Shown here: positions 1-5,209 of the stretch, piece after piece
Layout of the letters: each line of letters begins with the position of its first letter
Position numbering within the stretch: the first letter of the stretch is position 1
Program-made: the position numbers and the translations under genes
Notes under the pieces: model-generated
Told to the model about the DNA's origin: nothing
Database searches by the model: none
The model's input: the letters and a program-made list of their open reading frames with translations, nothing else
DNA from: Methanosarcinaceae archaeon
GTDB lineage: Archaea > Halobacteriota > Methanosarcinia > Methanosarcinales > Methanosarcinaceae
Length of the DNA: 5,393 bases
Reading direction: 5' to 3'
Assembly: GCA_028690255.1 (NCBI GenBank)
Contig: JAQVBP010000176.1
Span: 1 to 5,393, forward strand

Positions 1-2
1 TT

Positions 3-99
3 ACGAAATTTTTCTTTATATTTCGTTTTCAAAGAATATAAAGTTATTCTTACAGTCTATATGAATAAATAAAATAATATTCACACTATGAATATTCAT
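3..99. repeat. Cluster of AT-rich nested inverted repeats
   Basis: Four inverted repeats overlap or follow one another: ACGAAAT (3-9) with ATTTCGT (20-26); CTTTATATT (14-22) with AATATAAAG (35-43); AATATTCA (76-83) with TGAATATT (89-96); and the 12-bp palindrome ATGAATATTCAT (88-99). A further ATGAATA is at 61-67. No convincing protein-coding frame occurs in 1-176 on either strand. Likely operator sites or an AT-rich origin segment; low base complexity makes some symmetry expected by chance. Confidence 0.45.
14..26 (-). promoter_or_regulatory. BRE/TATA-like box, probable promoter of a gene beyond the left edge
   Basis: The minus strand reads ACGAAA then TATAAAG, a good match in style to an archaeal BRE plus TATA box. 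A start about 25 bases downstream would fall just outside the window. It lies within overlapping inverted repeats, as expected for a regulated promoter. Confidence 0.35.
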
Positions 100-110
100 T
101 CAGGAGAGCT

Positions 111-125
111 ACAGAAAAAAGAGGG
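111..125 (-). terminator. T-rich terminator-like tract downstream of the polymerase gene
   Basis: On the minus strand CCCTCTTTTTTCTGT holds a run of six T, about 55 bases after the polymerase stop. Archaeal transcription commonly ends at T-runs without a strong hairpin, and no strong hairpin is visible here. Confidence 0.4.
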
Positions 126-169
126 TTTGATATCCGATTGCCTGCAGGGATTGAAGACCACAGAAGGGA

Positions 170-186
170 AAAGGAATTAATCCTTT
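170..186 (-). terminator. Weak hairpin over the polymerase stop codon
   Basis: AAAGGA (170-175) and TCCTTT (181-186) are exact inverses with a 5-base loop containing the TAA. Pyrimidine-rich sequence follows on the minus strand. It may help end the operon transcript or stabilise its 3' end, but the stem is short and AT-rich. Confidence 0.25.
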
Positions 187-1904
187 CTCCAGTAATCGGC
201 TACTGTGACCTCTGCAACACAGGGCAGATCTTTTAAGAAAAGGCTTCCTGCTTTCTCCATCTCCTCCTTTACTGCCCTTGAGACCGCCTCAGCCTGCTCT
301 TCTTTGCACTCAAACACAAGCTCATCGTGCACCGTGTTTATGAAAAGAACTCCTTTTGGCTCTAATCTTGCGTAGATGTTTTTCAAGGCATCCTTTATTA
401 TATCCGCACACAGTGATTGAATAGGCAAGTTCTTTGCCTCTCTCTTTACGGTGCCTTCTTCTCTTTCGTTGCGGGGAGTGCTAAGTTTAAGTAGTCTTCC
501 TGCCCTGTTTCTTAATGCGAGTTTTTGAAGTCCTTCTTTACTAATTCTGTTTAAGTAGTTTGTAGCTGCTGGGTATGCTTGCTGAAAGTCGCGGATAAAC
601 TGCTCTGCTTCACCAAGGCTTACTTCAATGTGTGCATCTTCTCTGAGCCTTAGCTGTAAGCCATTTTTCCACATGCCATAATTGAGACCGAAATTTACAG
701 TCTTGGCAATGCTGCGCTGTGTCTTTGTTACTTCCTCTAAAGGTACTTTAAAAATCTTGCTTGCTGTGAGTCTGTGTAGGTCTATTCCCTGAGTGTAAGC
801 TCTTATGAACTCCTGCTCCTCTGCCAGTTCGCCTAATATCCTAAGCTCAATCTGTGAGAAGTCAGCTGCTACAATTTTATACCCATGTCTTGCTCTAAAG
901 ATTGCCCTCCATTCTGCACCCTCTTCCCCTCTGGAAGGCTGCTGTTGAAGGTTTGGCTCTCTGCAGGAGAACCGCCCCGACCTGGTGCCGTACTGGTCAA
1001 AGCTGGGGTGTATTCTGCCTGTTACTGGATGGATGAAGTCAGGCATTGTTTTTATGAAAGAGCTTAGTTTTTTCTGTAGCTTTTTATATTCCCTTAGTTT
1101 TTGAATTAAGGGGTCTGCTGCATACATTGAAAGAGCTTCTTTGCTTGTACTTTCTATTTTGTAACCTTTTGCTTTCAGCGCTTCTGTGAGCTGTTTTGTG
1201 CTGTTTAGGTTTATGTGTTTTATTGAAGGGGTTTGATTTAATGTCTGCTGAGACCCTGCGCAGGAGAGTTCTTTTTTAAGCTCTGCTTCTAATGCTTCCT
1301 TCCTATGTGTATCCCTGGCTTCAATCTCTTTAAGCCTTTTGAGGTCTAGTGGCATTCCTGAAAGTTCAAGCCACACCACGGAGGGGATGGTGGACATTTC
1401 CCTTTCAATTACTGCTTCCAGCCCTGTGGCTTTTATTTTAGCCTGCTGCTGTTTTAAGATCTGTGGCAAATATTTGATATCGTTTATTACATACTCTTCT
1501 TGAGATTTTGTTAAAGGCACTCCGTGCTTAAAGCCTGTCTGTTCTGTTTTGTCAAGCATCGCGCCACAGTATTTAAAAACTAAATCTTTTAGTGATCTGC
1601 CTTTTGTAAAGCCTGTCAGTTCTCCGCCTGAAAGCACCTGCTCCGCGATCATAATGTCAAATATTTGGGTTATGTTAACCCCAAAGTGATGCTTCAGAAA
1701 CTTTATATCAAATTTTAGGTTTGTGCCTACGACTATGTTTCTTTCAAGAATCGGCTTCAGTGCGTCTAAATTTTCAGGGTCTTTGATGATGCATGGTCTG
1801 CCATTAGGCAATAAAAGCTGTAAGGTCGCAACCTTTGACCGAAATGGGTCGAGCCCGAGGCCCTGCGAGTTGTCGGTTTCGATGTCCAAATAAAGAAAAG
1901 CCAT
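177..1904 (-). CDS. polA: Family A DNA polymerase with 3'-5' proofreading exonuclease domain (Klenow-like, 575 aa)
   Basis: Template-directed DNA polymerase, very probably the replicase or gap-filling enzyme of this element. A DnaQ-like exonuclease domain occupies about residues 1-150 with the catalytic set intact: D7 and E9 in LDIET (ExoI), N62 and D66 in TNLKFD (ExoII), Y138 and D142 in YVIND (ExoIII). The polymerase domain follows: TRSGRFSCREPNLQQQP at 307-323, motif A D348 in ADFSQIELR, the O-helix motif B with R397, K401, F405 and Y409 (RSIAKTVNFGLNYG), and motif C H526-D527-E528 in VHDELVFE. All expected catalytic residues are present, so it should be active. The 5'-3' exonuclease domain of bacterial Pol I is absent, as is usual for phage and plasmid versions. 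The start is fixed by the ExoI motif lying six residues in; a G-rich GAGGGGGG stands 8 bases upstream. The ATG lies one base after the primase-helicase stop (TGA-A-ATG), so translation is probably coupled. Last gene of the operon. Confidence 0.96.
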   Translation of the reverse strand: MAFLYLDIETDNSQGLGLDPFRSKVATLQLLLPNGRPCIIKDPENLDALKPILERNIVVGTNLKFDIKFLKHHFGVNITQIFDIMIAEQVLSGGELTGFTKGRSLKDLVFKYCGAMLDKTEQTGFKHGVPLTKSQEEYVINDIKYLPQILKQQQAKIKATGLEAVIEREMSTIPSVVWLELSGMPLDLKRLKEIEARDTHRKEALEAELKKELSCAGSQQTLNQTPSIKHINLNSTKQLTEALKAKGYKIESTSKEALSMYAADPLIQKLREYKKLQKKLSSFIKTMPDFIHPVTGRIHPSFDQYGTRSGRFSCREPNLQQQPSRGEEGAEWRAIFRARHGYKIVAADFSQIELRILGELAEEQEFIRAYTQGIDLHRLTASKIFKVPLEEVTKTQRSIAKTVNFGLNYGMWKNGLQLRLREDAHIEVSLGEAEQFIRDFQQAYPAATNYLNRISKEGLQKLALRNRAGRLLKLSTPRNEREEGTVKREAKNLPIQSLCADIIKDALKNIYARLEPKGVLFINTVHDELVFECKEEQAEAVSRAVKEEMEKAGSLFLKDLPCVAEVTVADYWRKD

Positions 1905-1905
1905 T

Positions 1906-4347
1906 TCAGAGACCCCCCTCTAAGGCAAGGGTTGCTGCTTCCTCGGGAGTCATCACACAACTTTGAACTTCCTTTTCTTTAGGTGCACCTAAATCGATTG
2001 GAGCGCTATTTTTGCCTTTTTCGGTGAAAGAAGGATTTTCTTCCATTCTAGCAGTTCTAGCAGTTCTAGCGGTGAGGGGGACTAGGGGTACTATATAGGG
2101 AGTCTGAGTGGAAACATCGCTAGAACTGCTAGAACTGCTAGAACTGCTGGGTGTCATGCCGAGCCCAAAGACAGCCCGCCAGTTCTGACCGTCACCGGTG
2201 GAGCTGACGTCTTTAAAAGCTGCTGCTTCCTCTTGATTATACCACCTCTGCTTAATCTCAAACCCCATACTCCTTAATATTTTATTGAATTCCCTGTCTG
2301 TGAATTTGCGCTGTCCCTTGACGGTTCTGTACTCATCAAACTTTTTAAACAGATACCACAAAGGCACCACGGCGTCACAGTCAAGGTCGCATTCATCGTC
2401 AATGAAAGCCTGCACAGGGTTTGAAAGTGCTTCGTATTTGTCTTTTCTACGCTCCCTGTCGTCTTCATGGGGGAGCTTTCCAAGTGATAGAATATTTTTA
2501 AGTACCCTTACGCACTTGAGACAGAGGTTTTCAAACTCGGTCTCGGGGATCTCCTCCACCACGTCTTTTCCATCAAGGAACTTATTTTTAAATTCAATGA
2601 GACACCACCTACGGTAAAACCCGTCAGACCTGTCCGATGTCGCAGGCAAGCCATTGGTAGCAATTACAATTTTAGCAGTATTTTCAAAATCAAAGGGGTC
2701 TTTGCCTTTGAACTCTGCCGAGATCAGGTCCCCACCACAGAGCTGCTTCAGGGCATTTGTACTTGTCAAACTATTATAATTGGTTTCACTGACAAAGGCT
2801 GCTTTTTTATTGTAGAGCTTCGCAGCTTCAAAGCGAGACTGAGCGAGGCGGTCTAAGTCAGTGCTAGTACAGTTATCATCTCCTATCAAAGTTCTAAGTA
2901 CTTTCATGAACTGTCCTTTACCGTTAGACCCCGACCCGATGAAAGCAAAAATGCGCTGTATAGGATAACCAGCGTAAAGGCAGTAAGCGCAGATTTCGTA
3001 AAGTAATTCGGGGCGGTCATTTAGCCAGCTTTTAAATAGGCTATCTATAACGGGCGTTTCTTCCGAGTCGCCTATCTTGTGAGGAATAGGGGACACAAAA
3101 AAGTACTCCGGTGCTGCTTTGAAGGTCTCATCACTGTCCAGGTCATAAACTAAATTTGAAAACTGTATCCAGCTTCTCTTTACTGGCTTTACCCTTCTCA
3201 TCCGCCCTGTTTGCCTTAGGGCTTCCAAAATTTCAGCTTTCATCTTTGAATTATAAACCGAAAGCTCAAGAGCTTCTGAAACCTTGCACATAATTTCAGT
3301 GTCGTCTACTCTATCGTATTTGTGCGCCTCTTCGTCCCACATCCAAAAATTACGTGAGCTGTCATAATAAATAGGGGTGGCATCCTGTAAAGCCTGCGCA
3401 ATTGTGCCTGGCGTCGGCAAAAGTCCTTTTAAGGTATCTCCGAATTTTTTAGTCCCGCCACCTCGTGCAAAAAATCTGTTTAAAACATCATCGGCTTTGA
3501 TGGTTTCATTTTTCCATGTAGCCTTTGGATTAATGCCCTTTAGGTTTTTGCGCGTCTCTGCATCGTTGTAGCTTTCAGGAAAGATAAGCCAGGCTGCAAA
3601 AACGAGGTGTTTTTCTTCTGCTCCATTTGCGAGAAGTTCAGAACAAAAGCCTAGATGTCTTTTGCGCCCTTCTTCGCCTCGGAAGGCCGTCCAGGGATCC
3701 TTATAAAGCTCGTCCCCCTTCTGTATGAATACAGCTTTCCAGAGACCCCGCCAGGCATGCCTGCATTTGCTCAGGATGCCTTTAAATTCTTCATAGGTTT
3801 GAAGCACTTCAAAAAGCCTGGCTGCAGCATTCATGGGAAACTCTGGCCTGCTCTTTATGTCACCCTCTATCTGGTATTGTGAGCCGTCCTTGTGGACAGA
3901 GGGAGACATAACACAATTGGACCCATTCGTTAGAATGTCAAAGCCGAGCTCCTGATACTGTTTAGCTGTCAGGGTCTCACAGTATCTAAAAAGCCAGTGC
4001 CAGCGTTTCTCAGTGTGAAACTGCTTGACAAACCGCCTTGTGTCGCAGTTTTCAAAAATATAATCCCAAAGTCCCCTGAAGTAATAATCAATATCTATTA
4101 CCGTTAAATCGGAGTTTGCGCCGCAGACAACTCCGATATTACGACTCCCGGTGAACTTTTGTATAGGGGCAGATTCCGTAAGGCTGTTGTAGTTCGGGAG
4201 GACTGGCGCCTTTCCTGCGCTCTTTCCTGCGGTCACATCCGTAGGGGATCGGAGAGGATGCACAACAAGACCCGCGGAAGTGTAGAACTTTGCAGCTTCA
4301 GCCTTGATGAACTCCGCTGGATCGGTATTTACTTCAGGAAGAACCAT
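1906..4347 (-). CDS. PrimPol-type primase fused to D5-like superfamily 3 helicase (813 aa)
   Basis: Replication initiation protein combining primer synthesis with DNA unwinding. The N-terminal archaeo-eukaryotic PrimPol domain (about 20-185) shows the metal-binding pair D85 and D87 in VIDID, a motif II histidine H117 in RWHWLF, and D137 in GFDILTNG followed by SPSVHKDGSQY. A linker region (about 190-400) leads to the SF3 AAA+ helicase: Walker A GSGSNGKGQ (471-479, K477), Walker B-like AAFVSETN with E521, sensor 1 IATN with N565, and an arginine finger region FYRRW (R579/R580). A D5-type winged helix is likely at about 640-705. The tail after 730 is low complexity: ten serines (734-743), then TARTARTAR (759-767), encoded by a DNA inverted repeat. 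The Walker A lysine is followed by Gly rather than the usual Ser/Thr. An AGGAGG ribosome site lies 6 bases before the ATG, and the start directly abuts the upstream stop. The architecture is typical of viruses and plasmids; the family call is firm, the exact element type is not. Confidence 0.95.
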   Translation of the reverse strand: MVLPEVNTDPAEFIKAEAAKFYTSAGLVVHPLRSPTDVTAGKSAGKAPVLPNYNSLTESAPIQKFTGSRNIGVVCGANSDLTVIDIDYYFRGLWDYIFENCDTRRFVKQFHTEKRWHWLFRYCETLTAKQYQELGFDILTNGSNCVMSPSVHKDGSQYQIEGDIKSRPEFPMNAAARLFEVLQTYEEFKGILSKCRHAWRGLWKAVFIQKGDELYKDPWTAFRGEEGRKRHLGFCSELLANGAEEKHLVFAAWLIFPESYNDAETRKNLKGINPKATWKNETIKADDVLNRFFARGGGTKKFGDTLKGLLPTPGTIAQALQDATPIYYDSSRNFWMWDEEAHKYDRVDDTEIMCKVSEALELSVYNSKMKAEILEALRQTGRMRRVKPVKRSWIQFSNLVYDLDSDETFKAAPEYFFVSPIPHKIGDSEETPVIDSLFKSWLNDRPELLYEICAYCLYAGYPIQRIFAFIGSGSNGKGQFMKVLRTLIGDDNCTSTDLDRLAQSRFEAAKLYNKKAAFVSETNYNSLTSTNALKQLCGGDLISAEFKGKDPFDFENTAKIVIATNGLPATSDRSDGFYRRWCLIEFKNKFLDGKDVVEEIPETEFENLCLKCVRVLKNILSLGKLPHEDDRERRKDKYEALSNPVQAFIDDECDLDCDAVVPLWYLFKKFDEYRTVKGQRKFTDREFNKILRSMGFEIKQRWYNQEEAAAFKDVSSTGDGQNWRAVFGLGMTPSSSSSSSSSSDVSTQTPYIVPLVPLTARTARTARMEENPSFTEKGKNSAPIDLGAPKEKEVQSCVMTPEEAATLALEGGL
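2046..2143. repeat. 26-bp perfect inverted repeat made of 9-bp tandem units, inside the primase-helicase gene
   Basis: The left arm (2046-2071) is two exact copies of TTCTAGCAG plus most of a third, variant copy ending GCG; the right arm (2118-2143) is its exact inverse. The spacer is 46 bases (2072-2117). On the coding strand the right arm encodes the serine run and the left arm encodes the TAR repeats, all in frame because the unit is 9 bases. The tetramer CTAG occurs seven times in 2048-2141. The spacer contains the palindrome CTATATAG (2091-2098). It lies past the helicase and winged-helix domains, where protein constraint is low. Confidence 0.9.
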
Positions 4348-4359
4348 TTAAGCCCTCCT
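4347..4359 (-). promoter_or_regulatory. Ribosome binding site in the last codons of the 41-aa gene
   Basis: A second identical copy of AGGAGGGCTTAAA on the minus strand. It encodes Arg-Arg-Ala-stop of the 41-residue protein and supplies the AGGAGG six bases before the primase-helicase ATG at 4347. The final A of the motif is already the first base of that ATG. Confidence 0.7.
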
Positions 4360-4473
4360 TTCTGTATGTTCAGGTTGCCAAGCTTCGGGCTCTTTCTGCA
4401 GGTCAGCCAGGTAATGAACTTCCTTTCCATGGAAAGAATTATACCTGGCTTCCAATTCACTTAAGGAAGGCAT
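4348..4473 (-). CDS. Small protein with HYLADL motif, 41 aa, paralogue of the upstream 68-aa protein
   Basis: Function unknown. It starts at the ATG at 4473, three bases after the stop of the 68-residue gene, with an AGGAGG six bases before that stop-and-start junction. Its TAA is directly followed by the ATG of the primase-helicase. The product is soluble and charged with no membrane segment; it carries HYLADL at 20-25 and ends in ERRA. Residues 1-30 align with the N-terminus of the 68-residue protein: both have PS near the start, a G three residues before HYLADL, and acidic residues with proline after it. At DNA level the two genes share an identical 13-base stretch (4406-4418 and 4613-4625). 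Ribosome site, tight packing and paralogy make it a real gene despite its size. A role in replication (primase partner or regulator) is suggested only by position. Confidence 0.7.
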   Translation of the reverse strand: MPSLSELEARYNSFHGKEVHYLADLQKEPEAWQPEHTERRA

Positions 4474-4475
4474 AG

Positions 4476-4488
4476 TTTAAGCCCTCCT
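4476..4488 (-). promoter_or_regulatory. Ribosome binding site in the last codons of the 68-aa gene
   Basis: AGGAGGGCTTAAA on the minus strand encodes Arg-Arg-Ala-stop and serves as ribosome site for the ATG at 4473. An identical 13-base copy is at 4347-4359, doing the same job for the next junction, which indicates that the gene-plus-ribosome-site unit was duplicated. Confidence 0.65.
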
Positions 4489-4683
4489 GTAAGCTCTGAC
4501 CCTTCGCGCTCTGGCTGGCCTTCTCCTGCAATTCCTGCAGATCTCCCCGAGGACATCCACATCAATATATTGGCTTAAGTCCGGCTCATCGGGTCCACTG
4601 TCTTTCAGATCTGCCAGGTAATGAATTGTATTTCCTTGTTTCTCCCTAAAAACAGAATCCAGATAAGCTATTGAGGGAGACAT
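4477..4683 (-). CDS. Small HYLADL protein with arginine-rich C-terminal tail (68 aa)
   Basis: Function unknown. The ATG overlaps the stop of the preceding 81-residue gene by one base (TAATG), with GGAGGCGGG five bases before the ATG, so translation is probably coupled. Residues 1-35 form the HYLADL module shared with the 41-residue downstream protein (HYLADL at 21-26). An acidic stretch (27-44, including DLSQYIDVDVL) is followed by a CxxC (C49, C52) and a strongly basic tail from about 50 to the end, with roughly half its residues arginine. The tail could bind nucleic acid, and the module could bind a partner; both are inference. It lacks enough cysteines for a complete zinc site unless it dimerises. 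Its last codons, AGG AGG GCT TAA, double as the ribosome site of the next gene. Confidence 0.7.
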   Translation of the reverse strand: MSPSIAYLDSVFREKQGNTIHYLADLKDSGPDEPDLSQYIDVDVLGEICRNCRRRPARARRVRAYRRA

Positions 4684-4928
4684 TAAAACCCGCCTCCGAT
4701 CCTGTAAGAAAAAGCTATATCCTGCCTCGAATAATCAGCTGGCTCTATCCGTCTGCGCCATACGTTGAAAGGATCTGAGAAAAGAGAATACCCCCGCCTG
4801 CACCTACATGAGTATGAAGGATTAAAAGTAAAAGTTCCCTGGGTTGACGTGTTCAGGGATTCCGGGGAGGTTTCGAAGCTGTTCAAACTGTCGAAATTAA
4901 AAAATCTAGTTTGTATTATAGATTTCAT
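4683..4928 (-). CDS. Hypothetical protein, first gene of the replication operon (81 aa)
   Basis: I do not recognise a family. The chosen start is the ATG at 4928, because GAGGAC stands 7 bases upstream of it; an in-frame ATG at 4949 would add seven residues but has no ribosome site. The N-terminal half is rich in Ser, Thr, Asn and Phe (FNFDSLNSF, TFTFNPSYS), and the C-terminal half is basic and aromatic, with CRCRRGYS at about 41-48 and WRRR near 57-60. No membrane segment or signal peptide is visible. It ends in IGGGF, and the bases for these codons form the ribosome site of the next gene, with a one-base stop/start overlap. An overlapping plus-strand frame (4765-4980) opens only with TTG and has no ribosome site, so this strand is preferred. 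The composition is unusual, so a non-coding alternative cannot be fully excluded. Confidence 0.55.
   Translation of the reverse strand: MKSIIQTRFFNFDSLNSFETSPESLNTSTQGTFTFNPSYSCRCRRGYSLFSDPFNVWRRRIEPADYSRQDIAFSYRIGGGF
4689..4697 (-). promoter_or_regulatory. Ribosome binding site inside the end of the 81-aa gene
   Basis: GGAGGCGGG on the minus strand encodes the final glycines of the 81-residue protein and lies five bases before the ATG at 4683, which overlaps the TAA by one base. It supports the 68-residue gene and coupled translation. Confidence 0.65.
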
Positions 4929-4932
4929 GTTT

Positions 4933-4960
4933 TGTCCTCTTTGTGTCATTCTGGAGGACA
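4933..4960 (-). promoter_or_regulatory. Leader hairpin burying the ribosome site of the first operon gene
   Basis: In minus-strand RNA, UGUCCUC (4960-4954) pairs with GAGGACA (4939-4933) around a 14-base loop. The second arm contains the GAGG ribosome site of the gene starting at 4928, and beyond one C-A mismatch two more A-U pairs extend the stem. Folding would block initiation, so expression of the operon could be limited at translation. The loop holds the unused in-frame ATG at 4949. Confidence 0.45.
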
Positions 4961-5005
4961 GAAAACCATTGAAGCGTTAGAATCGTAACCCTTTTGTATA
5001 ATCAG

Positions 5006-5032
5006 ATATAATAATTAAACATATTATTATAT
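5006..5032. repeat. Perfect 10-bp AT-only inverted repeat
   Basis: ATATAATAAT (5006-5015) and ATTATTATAT (5023-5032) are exact inverses separated by 7 bases, in the leader of the replication operon. A/T-only arms raise the odds of chance. The easy melting and symmetry would suit a DNA-unwinding element, or a hairpin in the operon leader. Confidence 0.4.
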
Positions 5033-5062
5033 TGGACCATACAATTTAAATATTCTTATCCG

Positions 5063-5077
5063 TTAAATATAAATCGG
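5063..5077 (-). promoter_or_regulatory. Possible archaeal TATA/BRE box of the replication operon
   Basis: Read on the minus strand this is CCGA followed by TTTATATTTAA, resembling an archaeal BRE plus TATA box. A start about 25 bases downstream would give a leader of about 110 bases before the first operon gene. It lies immediately next to the GGTGTA/TACACC hexamers, which would put it under control of whatever binds them. Other AT-rich candidates exist nearby, for example TATAAAA on the minus strand at 5193-5199, so the choice is tentative. Confidence 0.4.
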
Positions 5078-5111
5078 TGTAGCGACAAATACACCAATTG
5101 ACAAGGGTGTA
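5076..5111. repeat. Three alternating GGTGTA/TACACC hexamers, candidate operator or iterons
   Basis: GGTGTA occurs at 5076-5081, its exact inverse TACACC at 5090-5095, and GGTGTA again at 5106-5111. Each neighbouring pair forms a perfect 6-bp inverted repeat with spacers of 8 and 10 bases. Centre spacings of 14 and 16 bases are not a single helical turn. Inverted hexamers next to a TATA-like box and downstream of an RHH gene fit an operator; an iteron role in replication is an alternative. Confidence 0.45.
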
Positions 5112-5185
5112 TCCGTCGGTGGATTCACGATTTCTAAAAGCTTCGGCCTCGTCTGGCAGCGGGGTCGGGGTTTTCTGCTCTTTTT
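5107..5185 (+). ncRNA. Candidate structured plus-strand RNA between the RHH gene and the operon
   Basis: A GC-rich island in otherwise AT-rich intergenic DNA. Two successive hairpins can form in plus-strand RNA. The first pairs GTG-T-ATCC (5107-5114) with GGAT-T-CAC (5121-5128) around a 6-base loop, with one U-U mismatch. The second is a 15-pair stem at 5137-5174. U-rich sequence follows (5171-5185). A plus-strand TATA-like box TTAAATATA is at 5063-5071, about the right distance to start a transcript near 5095. If transcribed it would run opposite to the operon and could act as a counter-transcribed control RNA. No protein frame of note lies on this strand here, and I do not recognise an RNA family. 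Confidence 0.35.
5137..5185 (+). terminator. Strong plus-strand hairpin followed by U-runs
   Basis: Bases 5137-5151 pair with 5160-5174 around an 8-base loop (TCTGGCAG), giving 15 consecutive pairs of which five are G-U wobbles. TTTT closes the stem and TTTTT follows at 5181-5185. On the minus strand the wobbles become A-C mismatches, so the fold belongs to the plus-strand RNA. It could end a plus-strand transcript or be the core of a small RNA. Confidence 0.4.
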
Positions 5186-5209
5186 ATCATTGTTTTATAT
5201 CTGTTGTGT

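Noticed and set aside
18..99. Minus-strand 27-codon frame starting at 99
   Set aside because: No ribosome site, very AT-rich, and it runs through the palindromes; looks like chance.
141..148. CCTGCAGG palindrome as an attachment or regulatory site
   Set aside because: A single 8-base palindrome with no loop, copy or neighbouring integrase gene is not enough evidence.
2046..2143. CRISPR array or mobile-element ends
   Set aside because: The units are 9 bases without unique spacers, lie in frame within a gene, and show no transposase or target duplication.
4159..4464. Plus-strand open frame of about 100 residues
   Set aside because: It lies opposite the primase N-terminus and the 41-aa gene, both of which have strong support; no ribosome site or recognisable motifs.
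4765..4980. Plus-strand open frame of 71 residues opposite the 81-aa gene
   Set aside because: It begins at TTG without a ribosome site and lies antisense to a minus-strand gene with an ATG, a good ribosome site and a coupled stop.
5133..5190. Minus-strand 18-codon frame (start near 5190) downstream of the RHH gene
   Set aside because: Too short, no clear ribosome site, and it overlaps the plus-strand hairpin that better explains the region.
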